From an uncultured Eubacteriales bacterium (GTDB lineage: Bacteria; Bacillota; Clostridia; Oscillospirales; Acutalibacteraceae), in NCBI GenBank assembly GCA_902462035.1, contig CABQAC010000060.1, positions 1-9,604 on the forward strand: a stretch of DNA of 9,604 bases. The letters are read 5' to 3'. Shown here in pieces: positions 1 through 5,736 of the stretch. The first letter of the stretch is position 1. Each line of letters begins with the position of its first letter. Position numbers and translations under genes: made by a program. The notes beneath the pieces are model-generated. The model worked only from the letters and a program-made list of their open reading frames with translations, was not told the DNA's origin and made no database searches.

Positions 1-2496
1 GATAAACACATCGGTCATCTCCGGGTCAAACTGGGAGCCTTTGTTCCGCTCCAGCTCCTGCAGGGCAAAATCCACCGGCAGCTCCTTTTTATAGGGCCGT
101 TTGGCAGTAATGGCGTCAAAGGAATCCGCAATGCCCAGACAACGGGCCGCCAGCGGTATATCGGTACCCGACAGGCCGCGAGGGTAACCCTTGCCGTCCC
201 AGCGCTCGTGATGACCGACAATTGCCGGCACCACGTGGTTTAGGGAAGGCAGATGCTTGACAATGGTAATGGACATTTCCACATGCCGCTTCATGATCTC
301 GTATTCTTCGGCCGACAGAGGGCCGCATTTGGCCAGGATGTCTTCCGGAATGCCGATTTTCCCTATATCGTGCAGCATGGCGGCTTCGTAAATGATGGCG
401 ACATGGGTTTCATCCAAGCCCATCGCCCGCGCCAAAGCCACCGAATAGGTTGCCACATTCTGCGAATGGCCGAAGGTAAAATGGTCCTTGGCGTCGATGG
501 CGGCGGTCAGGGCGTAAATGGTGGCCGTATAACTGCTTTCCGCCTCCCATTTTTCCTGCTGGGTCCTCCCATGCTCGCCGTTCAGGTTAGGGCTGTAAAT
601 GACCGTTTTGTTTTTACCGGTCTGCTTGGCCTTATAAAGGGCCATATCCGCGTTTTTCAGCAATTGGTCGGCATTGGCCGCCGCATGGGGATAAGTGCAG
701 ACACCGATGCTCACCGTCAAAAATTTCTTCATAGCCTGGTCTTGCTGTAAAAAAGCGTCCCGGATATCCAATCGGATTCTTTCCGCCACGTCGTAAGCCC
801 GTTTGACATCGTGGTAAGGGAGAACGACAACGAATTCCTCCCCGCCATATCGGGCGACAAATCCGCCGTTCCCCACGGACGACACCATAATTTGAGCCAT
901 TTTTTGCAGCGCACGGTCCCCTTCCAGATGACCGTACAGGTCATTATACAGCTTGAAGGTATCCACGTCCAGCATCAGAACGGACAGCTCCCCGCCGCCC
1001 ACTTTGCCGATTTCGTCCACCAAATGGGTCCGCAAATAGCGGTGGTTGTACAGGGAGGTCATATCGTCGATGACGGCGTCCTCCTGTGCCTTTTGATACA
1101 TCCAGGCATTGTCGACCGCCACCGCTGTGGAAGCCCCTAGGGAAGTCAGCAAATCCAGGTCGTCTTGGGTATAGGCCCGGGTTCCCGCCTGGTCGGAAAG
1201 CAGCAGCATCCCAATCAGCTGGTTGCGGCACGGAATGGGAACAATGACCTCCACCTCCAAATCCGCCAGCAACCGTTTGTCACGGTCCCACATGGCCTTA
1301 AACAAAGGGATACACTGCAGTTTTTCTTTGGTCAAACACTCGGTTTTGCCGGATAAATACGACACGATGGGATTACCTGCGGAAATGGAAAACGCGGTAT
1401 TATCCAACTTAGACGAAGAGCAGTAATTGCGGTACTCCCCGCTTTCCCCGTCCAGCAGCGCCAAATAAACTTTGCGCGTTTGGAAAGCATTTTTAATGGC
1501 CTCCATTAATTGGTCCGCAATCGCCTGCATATTTAACTTATTGACAATATTCACATTAAAATTTTTCAGCGCCTGCCGCTGGCTGTATTCCGCTTTATAA
1601 AAGATTTTATCCGCCAGCTTTTTGCTGAGGATATACAGGGGCTGAAAGGCCAGCGCTACAAGAAGCGCACAAACAATATTGATATAGGGCAAAATATCGC
1701 CGTACACCTGGCCCAAAAACCGCTGCAAATTAATAACCAGCAAAACATAGCCCACCGTGATGACCGCGGTCATGGAATAATAAACCAAGCCCCGTGTCAC
1801 CACAAACCGCAGTTCCAGCATCCGGTTCTTATACAGCGCAAACAAAATTAAAATCACGTTGAAAAAGCTCATCAAAATATCCAGCGGGTATTTCCCAATG
1901 GCGGGAAATATGTTGCTGACCACGCCGAAAAACATGATGAACGAACCCGCAATAATGGGTTTGATCCGTGCGGCCGCCACTTGTTTGGAGCGCAGCATTC
2001 CAAGCGAAGTAAATAAAATGGTCAAGAGGATCAAAAACAGACAGGCATAAACCGGAATGATGGCCCAGCCGGTCTGATAGGAAAACTCCACAATGCTTTG
2101 GTTTTTTCCGGCGATTACCGTTTCGTTGGTGACCACCTCGGCATGTTCCACCACATAGCCCAGCAAATCCACCGCGACCGCACCGACGGTGATGATTCCC
2201 CAAAAGACCAGTTTTCCCACCCGCCGCTGATTCGTAAAGACCAGGACAAAATTCAAAATCAGCCACGGGATGACGCACATAACCGCCACCATCATCCGGT
2301 TCCAGAACAGCACCCCGGGGTATACTTGCAGTTTCATCAGCAGCGACGCGCCTGTCCATAGGAACAGACCGACGAGGACCGCCAAAAAAGCGCGGATGTT
2401 GCGGTCCTTGCGGGACAGCATCATAAAAAGGATCAGCAGCGCATAGCTGACCAAAACAACGATGGGAACCGCCCAAAACAGCACTTGCGCAACCAT
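1..2496 (-). CDS. Membrane receptor with GAF, GGDEF and HD-GYP domains (c-di-GMP synthesis/hydrolysis), 3' end cut off by window
   Basis: Predicted bifunctional cyclic-di-GMP enzyme anchored in the membrane; 832 residues are visible without a stop. Residues 1-225 hold about seven hydrophobic helices resembling the histidine-kinase-type 7TM sensor region, followed by two more near 239-256 and 270-290. A GAF-like region spans about 320-470. A GGDEF domain (about 477-635) starts at DDMTSLYN (residue 478) and has the active-site motif GGEEF at 551-555, so diguanylate cyclase activity is expected; the usual RxxD product-inhibition site upstream is replaced by GNGG. An HD-GYP phosphodiesterase domain (about 650 to the edge) shows MLHDIGK (HD at 709-710) and HHERWDGKGYP (762-772). 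The ATG lies 4 bp after the GH3 stop, and GGAGGGG inside the 3' end of GH3 serves as ribosome-binding site, so the two are probably translationally coupled. The frame was read through without a frameshift. The ligand is unknown. Confidence 0.93.
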   Translation of the reverse strand, partial: MVAQVLFWAVPIVVLVSYALLILFMMLSRKDRNIRAFLAVLVGLFLWTGASLLMKLQVYPGVLFWNRMMVAVMCVIPWLILNFVLVFTNQRRVGKLVFWGIITVGAVAVDLLGYVVEHAEVVTNETVIAGKNQSIVEFSYQTGWAIIPVYACLFLILLTILFTSLGMLRSKQVAAARIKPIIAGSFIMFFGVVSNIFPAIGKYPLDILMSFFNVILILFALYKNRMLELRFVVTRGLVYYSMTAVITVGYVLLVINLQRFLGQVYGDILPYINIVCALLVALAFQPLYILSKKLADKIFYKAEYSQRQALKNFNVNIVNKLNMQAIADQLMEAIKNAFQTRKVYLALLDGESGEYRNYCSSSKLDNTAFSISAGNPIVSYLSGKTECLTKEKLQCIPLFKAMWDRDKRLLADLEVEVIVPIPCRNQLIGMLLLSDQAGTRAYTQDDLDLLTSLGASTAVAVDNAWMYQKAQEDAVIDDMTSLYNHRYLRTHLVDEIGKVGGGELSVLMLDVDTFKLYNDLYGHLEGDRALQKMAQIMVSSVGNGGFVARYGGEEFVVVLPYHDVKRAYDVAERIRLDIRDAFLQQDQAMKKFLTVSIGVCTYPHAAANADQLLKNADMALYKAKQTGKNKTVIYSPNLNGEHGRTQQEKWEAESSYTATIYALTAAIDAKDHFTFGHSQNVATYSVALARAMGLDETHVAIIYEAAMLHDIGKIGIPEDILAKCGPLSAEEYEIMKRHVEMSITIVKHLPSLNHVVPAIVGHHERWDGKGYPRGLSGTDIPLAARCLGIADSFDAITAKRPYKKELPVDFALQELERNKGSQFDPEMTDVFI

Positions 2497-2500
2497 AACG

Positions 2501-4102
2501 CTACCCCTCCCCTCCGCTGGCCGCCAGCTTCAGCAATTCGGTCACATCATACGGGGAGGGATTGATCTTGCGCAGGGTTATACCCTCCGACCGCTCGTAC
2601 CGTCCAATGGTACCCCTAGGTAGAATCTTAATTTCCAAGGGATCAATGCCCAGCATTTTTTTCAGGTCTTTGTAATCATTGTCCACATACTTAAAGTAGA
2701 TGGTCAAATGCTCCTTGATAATCTCCCGCGTCATAGCCACCGGGGTTTGCCCGGCGGTTTCCAGGCACAGCTGCATATAGGGGCGTTGCTCCTGATCGTA
2801 CCGTTTTACCGCAAACCAATCGCCAATTTCCAGCCGGGACAACGCCATGGCTTCGGTAATGGTCCCCTCGGTAATCCGGGTAAAGCCCGCGATATCGATC
2901 ACGGTGGGAATCCGGTCCACATACGCAAATTGCGGCACATGGATACCGTCCTTTTCGTTTTTAAGGGAAACGCACTGGAACAAATCCCCCACACGGTACC
3001 GCAGGAACGCGCCGCCCTTAAAATTGGAAATGACCAGCTCGTAAGTCTCGCCCTCGATCAGCTCGTCCATCAAATAGGTTTTGGGCTGGTATCCGGGATC
3101 GCAAAGGCTTTTTTCCATCTCGCGATAAGGTATGAATTCGTAAAAACACACGTCCGGAAACAAGACCATGCCGTTCTTGCTCCAAATTTCGGTACCGATG
3201 CAGGTCGGCTCTGTTCCGCCGAAAATTTCGGTCGGGCGGATGCCCCAATACGCTTCGATCTTCTTTTTGTAGTGCGAGGTATCCGTACCGGAGCAAATCA
3301 GGCCCTTTAATTTCCAAACGTCTTTCGGCAGAATGGAGGAACCGTTCGCCTTGGCACGCCGCCACGCTTTGATCATCCTGGCGTTCATCCTTAGGGAATT
3401 TTGAGCAGGGTTGAATCCGCCCCCGCCGGTGCCGCCGGCCGCAAACGATTCGGACATGCGGACGATCACGCTGCTCAAACCAAAAAACAGGTCGATACCC
3501 TTGCGCATTCCCAGCTTAAAGCCTTCTTTGTTCCGCTGGCTAAAGCTCATGCGTTCCGCTTCTTTTTGACTGGGCAGGAACCGTACGCTCAGTTCCCCTT
3601 CCAAAACCGGGGGGATAATACCGGTCAAATAAGGCAGCGGCGCCATGCCGTAAAGAAACCGTTCCTTGCCCCGAAGGGAAAATTCTCCACGCGCGGTGCT
3701 GGTGGCCAAAATGAGCGTGGCCAAAAAATTCCCCCGGTGGCCGTTGATCATGCCCGCCGTGTAGGGGGCCACCTTAACGGGATTCTTTCCGCCCTCCCAG
3801 GTGGTCTGAATCCAAATCGCCGGTTTTTCCGGCAGCGCTTCTTCCTTTTTTTGCAGCAGAATATCCGCGTAATCGTCATACGAGGTCAGCTTGACCGTCT
3901 CGCGAAATGCCTGAACAGAAGCGGGCGCCCGGTCCCCCAAAAGCCGTTTGCCAAGTTCGCACCGGGCATACAGCTGAAGCTGCTCCATCATCAGGCTTTT
4001 CTGGATATTCATGTACTCCTCGAGGGTTAAATCCAAAAAACTGCAATAGGTCTCCCAAATACCGTCATAATCCTTTTTGCGCAACCGCTCGTCCAGCGTC
4101 AT
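2501..4102 (-). CDS. GH3-family acyl-adenylating enzyme (acid-amido synthetase-like)
   Basis: A 533-residue soluble protein of the GH3 superfamily, whose plant members adenylate carboxylic acids and transfer them to amino acids; bacterial members are mostly uncharacterised. Family signs are FRETVKLTSYDDY near residue 67 (the linker GH3 proteins show), EIFGGTEPTCIG at 292-303 (second nucleotide motif), FYEFIP at 320-325, YELVISNFKGGAFLRYRVGD at 354-373 (the hallmark YRxGD region), and a small C-terminal domain ending in KINPSPYDV near 512. The first ATP motif, normally rich in Ser/Thr/Gly, reads QTTWEGGKNPVK at 99-110 and is atypical. No signal peptide or membrane helix is seen. The start is the ATG preceded by AAGGAGGG about 9 bases upstream; it overlaps the stop of the methyltransferase-like gene as ATGA. 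Substrate and acceptor cannot be told from sequence; a CoA-ligase-like role is the main alternative. Confidence 0.82.
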   Translation of the reverse strand: MTLDERLRKKDYDGIWETYCSFLDLTLEEYMNIQKSLMMEQLQLYARCELGKRLLGDRAPASVQAFRETVKLTSYDDYADILLQKKEEALPEKPAIWIQTTWEGGKNPVKVAPYTAGMINGHRGNFLATLILATSTARGEFSLRGKERFLYGMAPLPYLTGIIPPVLEGELSVRFLPSQKEAERMSFSQRNKEGFKLGMRKGIDLFFGLSSVIVRMSESFAAGGTGGGGFNPAQNSLRMNARMIKAWRRAKANGSSILPKDVWKLKGLICSGTDTSHYKKKIEAYWGIRPTEIFGGTEPTCIGTEIWSKNGMVLFPDVCFYEFIPYREMEKSLCDPGYQPKTYLMDELIEGETYELVISNFKGGAFLRYRVGDLFQCVSLKNEKDGIHVPQFAYVDRIPTVIDIAGFTRITEGTITEAMALSRLEIGDWFAVKRYDQEQRPYMQLCLETAGQTPVAMTREIIKEHLTIYFKYVDNDYKDLKKMLGIDPLEIKILPRGTIGRYERSEGITLRKINPSPYDVTELLKLAASGGEG

Positions 4103-4671
4103 GGTTCGCCGCCCTCCTTCGCAATTCCTCGCAAGGCTTTCCGCACACTTCCCGGCGTGGGAAGCAGAAACGGTGTCTTTTCGCGGTAATCATCGTACCC
4201 CGGCAAGGTTTGGGGAAAGTAAAAGCGGTCCTGCACCCATACGTGCGCAATATCCGCAACCGTCCATACCAGCCATGCGGCTAAGGCTTCCCCCGTGCCG
4301 CGGGCAAGATACAAGAATAAGTACGCCAAACAAAACCAGATCACCCCGGGGTGGCGGCAAAGGGCATACATTCCCGTGTCCACCACCTGGGCGCTGTTTT
4401 CCCCTGTAACGTAGGTTTTGCGAAAGGGTAGCGCAAAAAACAGCGCGTATAGCAGTAACAGAAAACATACCGCCATGCACGCAAGGCATAAAATTCCGGT
4501 CCATCCGGGGCGCCAGGAGGGGGACGCAAACAACAGCCCGGCAGTCGCGCCTGCCAACAAGCAGATTCCAGCGGCAAAACAAAGGTTCCAGCCATGGCAC
4601 CATTTTCTCCGCTTCGCTTCGTCAAACAGAAAAAACAGCGCAAATGCCGCAACGCCGCAAAGCACCAGCAT
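4099..4671 (-). CDS. Small integral-membrane protein, isoprenylcysteine/phospholipid methyltransferase-like
   Basis: A 190-residue hydrophobic protein with about five membrane segments (near residues 2-16, 27-49, 58-82, 109-124, 128-145). After the third helix comes GMYALCRHPGV (100-110), matching the Gx[YF]xxxRHP signature of ICMT/PEMT-type membrane methyltransferases that use S-adenosylmethionine. The conserved tail, usually an EE pair followed by FGxxYxxYxxxxPxLLP, is present as QDRFYFPQTLPGYDDY (147-162) and TPFLLPT, so an Asp/Gln replaces the usual acidic pair. Methylation of a lipid or of a carboxyl group is therefore plausible but unproven. The start ATG has AGAAGG about 7 bases upstream. 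It is first in the apparent operon and its TGA overlaps the GH3 start. A NnrU-like or other non-catalytic membrane protein is the main alternative. Confidence 0.72.
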   Translation of the reverse strand: MLVLCGVAAFALFFLFDEAKRRKWCHGWNLCFAAGICLLAGATAGLLFASPSWRPGWTGILCLACMAVCFLLLLYALFFALPFRKTYVTGENSAQVVDTGMYALCRHPGVIWFCLAYLFLYLARGTGEALAAWLVWTVADIAHVWVQDRFYFPQTLPGYDDYREKTPFLLPTPGSVRKALRGIAKEGGEP

Positions 4672-4725
4672 TTTTTCGCCTTCTCCCTTCTCATATTCCG
4701 TATTTTCATGGACCAGAGCTTAAAT

Positions 4726-4739
4726 TGAATGATTATTCA
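4726..4739. promoter_or_regulatory. Imperfect palindrome upstream of the operon, possible operator
   Basis: TGAATGATTATTCA is a palindrome matching its own reverse complement at 12 of 14 positions, about 55 bp upstream of the methyltransferase-like start codon. It resembles a binding site for a dimeric repressor, but no regulator gene is adjacent and AT-rich palindromes arise easily by chance. Confidence 0.25.
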
Positions 4740-4859
4740 TGAAGATTTTAAAAGAAAAATGAAAAATCGCAAATATTTTATCATTTTCTCCCGAAATTTT
4801 AGCGCTTTTATCGCATTTTTGTATCACAAACTTGAACAAAGAGGGTAACAAGATGTATA

Positions 4860-4882
4860 AATTATAAAAACAGTTTATAATT
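4860..4882. promoter_or_regulatory. Perfect 9-bp inverted repeat overlapping a minus-strand TATAAT, possible operator
   Basis: AATTATAAA at 4860-4868 and TTTATAATT at 4874-4882 are exact reverse complements separated by 5 bp. The left arm covers a minus-strand TATAAT box that could serve the methyltransferase-GH3-receptor operon, so a dimeric protein bound here could block transcription. The all-AT arms make a chance origin possible. Confidence 0.35.
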
Positions 4883-4987
4883 ATCGTGACATCTGATTGA
4901 TATGAAAAAAGTATACCTTCTATTAGCTACAAGCAAGACAAAATCAGCCAACAAACGCAAACAGGACGACCGATGTCAAAGCGCAGG

Positions 4988-5026
4988 AAAAGCCGGTCCC
5001 CCGTATTCATTTCACGGGGGACCGGC
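4988..5026 (-). terminator. Intrinsic terminator of the RNHCP transcript
   Basis: Arms at 4992-5004 and 5014-5026 form a perfect 13-bp GC-rich stem (GCCGGTCCCCCGT) with a 9-nt loop. Read on the minus strand it is followed at once by TTTTCC, and it lies about 35 nt past the RNHCP stop codon. On the plus strand the following CTTGTTCTTC is a poorer U-tract, so minus-strand termination is favoured. It separates the RNHCP unit from the operon to the left. Confidence 0.85.
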
Positions 5027-5061
5027 CTTGTTCTTCAGCGGCTGGTTTATTGGCTTTTATT

Positions 5062-5487
5062 TTACTTTAGCTTCCCATCGCCAGCCATCAATACCGTCAT
5101 TTCTTCAATTTTTTCAAGCGGGAACGGCGGAAGCGCCACGGGCTTCATAGCGATTGACATTAGTTTCATCGGATTGTCGTCGGCGGCTATGCGGTTGGAT
5201 GAAAGCCGGCCGCACTCACGGCAGCGGTGGATTATTGCCCATTCGCCATTTTTGCGTACCCATACCGCTATTGGTTCCATTACGCCGCCGCAATCAGACG
5301 CGCGGTCACCCGGTGTTACATCCACGTGGAGACTATGCAAACAGTTTGTACAATGATTGCGATGATCGCTTCCGGCGCCTGCCGGTACCACAAGCCTGCC
5401 ACAAACTTTACAGATAAAGCTGTCGTTGCAGGCATGCGTGCGATAGTACCCTTTTTCATATTTTTTTCGTTTGTTTTCTCTATTCAC
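5062..5487 (-). CDS. RNHCP domain-containing zinc-ribbon-like protein
   Basis: A 141-residue protein with the RNHCP family signature: RNHCTNCLHSLHVD at 43-56, then TPGDR and CGGVMEPI. The proline that gives the family its name is threonine here. Cysteine pairs at 26/29, 46/49 and 89/92, plus Cys66, look like metal ligands, so zinc binding is likely. The N-terminus is strongly basic (MNRENKRKKYEKGYY), compatible with nucleic-acid or ribosome contact, but the family has no established function that I know of. The start chosen is GTG at 5487, because GGGAGG at 5503-5498 lies 10 bases upstream; an in-frame TTG at 5505 overlaps that site and is unlikely. The GTG overlaps the end of an upstream open frame as GTGA, and a 13-bp-stem terminator follows the gene. 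Confidence 0.9.
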   Translation of the reverse strand: MNRENKRKKYEKGYYRTHACNDSFICKVCGRLVVPAGAGSDHRNHCTNCLHSLHVDVTPGDRASDCGGVMEPIAVWVRKNGEWAIIHRCRECGRLSSNRIAADDNPMKLMSIAMKPVALPPFPLEKIEEMTVLMAGDGKLK

Positions 5488-5497
5488 GAGATTAAAT

Positions 5498-5503
5498 CCT
5501 CCC
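5498..5503 (-). promoter_or_regulatory. RNHCP ribosome-binding site with a potential upstream anti-Shine-Dalgarno partner
   Basis: GGGAGG on the minus strand, 10 nt before the GTG, fixes the RNHCP start. CCTCCC in the distal arm of the upstream hairpin (5533-5528) is its exact complement, and AAA just before that could also pair with UUU across one bulged A. The site could therefore be masked when the hairpin is opened. Confidence 0.6.
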
Positions 5504-5526
5504 AAAAGTCGCTGTAATTGTCCTTT

Positions 5527-5566
5527 CGGGAGGTTTGGTAGAGATTGATTTTACGCAAACCTCCCG
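5527..5566 (-). promoter_or_regulatory. Leader hairpin with 11-bp perfect stem between the leader ORF and RNHCP
   Basis: Arms CGGGAGGTTTG and CAAACCTCCCG (5566-5556 and 5537-5527 on the minus strand) are exact complements with an 18-nt loop; GUA/UAC inside the loop can extend the stem by 3 bp past a bulged C. It begins one base after the leader TGA. There is no U-tract on either strand, so it is not an intrinsic terminator. The distal arm could instead pair with the RNHCP ribosome-binding site. Placement within translating-ribosome reach of the leader stop suggests a translational switch. Confidence 0.6.
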
Positions 5567-5567
5567 G

Positions 5568-5609
5568 TCAGCATGCAACCTCTGCTTCGGATAACATATA
5601 TTTTTTCAT
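5568..5609 (-). CDS. 13-residue leader peptide ORF upstream of RNHCP
   Basis: ATG at 5609 is preceded by a full AGGAGG (5622-5617) with 7-nt spacing, the best ribosome-binding site in this region, and encodes MKKYMLSEAEVAC before TGA. It has no membrane segment and no homology I recognise. The last sense codon is Cys (TGC) and the product of the next gene is cysteine-rich. The stop sits one base before a strong hairpin, the arrangement expected of a regulatory leader peptide. Alternatives are the start of a longer protein interrupted by TGA (decoded as selenocysteine or read through), or the remnant of a lost gene. Confidence 0.55.
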   Translation of the reverse strand: MKKYMLSEAEVAC

Positions 5610-5649
5610 ACAAAATCCTCCTGTTTTTCAGAAGCACAATCTCCGTTTG

Positions 5650-5678
5650 AATTTATGATTTTAAAATTTGAACAGCAA
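5650..5678 (-). promoter_or_regulatory. Candidate promoter for the leader ORF and RNHCP
   Basis: On the minus strand TTGCTG (5678-5673) and TAAATT (5655-5650) are separated by exactly 17 bp, in AT-rich sequence about 40 bp upstream of the leader ATG. Both boxes match the vegetative consensus only partly. Confidence 0.3.
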
Positions 5679-5736
5679 AAATACTTGGTACGAATATAAA
5701 GAGCATGAAAAGACGAGACGCTTTTTACCTGCAGGG

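Larger units (their letters stand above)
4672..4987. other. AT-rich intergenic region upstream of the methyltransferase-GH3-receptor operon
   Basis: No convincing gene. The stretch is markedly more AT-rich than the flanking genes and should contain the operon promoter. On the minus strand there is a perfect TATAAT at 4866-4861 and a TATACT at 4915-4910, but neither has a good -35 box at 16-18 bp. On the plus strand a TTGAAC is followed 18 bp later by TATAAA, with no credible gene downstream. Two small palindromes are listed separately. If the 4866-4861 box is used, the mRNA leader would be about 180 nt; no known riboswitch consensus, including the GEMM c-di-GMP aptamer, was recognised. Confidence 0.5.
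5484..5567 (-). other. Open frame continuing past the leader TGA and overlapping the RNHCP start by GTGA
   Basis: In the same frame as the 13-codon leader ORF, the 27 codons after its TGA stay open and encode PGGLRKINLYQTSR followed by KDNYSDFWEDLIS, ending at a TGA (5486-5484) that overlaps the GTG of RNHCP by four bases. No start codon with a properly spaced ribosome-binding site is seen inside it. Either it is plain leader RNA, or the leader TGA is sometimes read through and the overlap couples translation. A chance open frame of this length is possible. Confidence 0.35.

Noticed and set aside
1829..2476. Minus-strand 215-codon frame within the receptor gene
   Set aside because: It is an alternative frame of the receptor's membrane region; the receptor frame is continuous and matches known domains on both sides.
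4757..4800. Minus-strand TAAA...GATAA pattern resembling a sigma-28 (motility) promoter
   Set aside because: The spacing is too short and the -10 element lacks the GCC part; AT-rich sequence gives such matches easily.
4672..4990. Possible c-di-GMP riboswitch ahead of the operon
   Set aside because: The conserved GEMM core (such as GGGCAAACC) was not found on either strand.
4902..5150. Plus-strand open frame beginning MKKVYLLLATS
   Set aside because: No ribosome-binding site; it runs through the 13-bp terminator hairpin and antisense into the RNHCP gene, so it is a chance frame.
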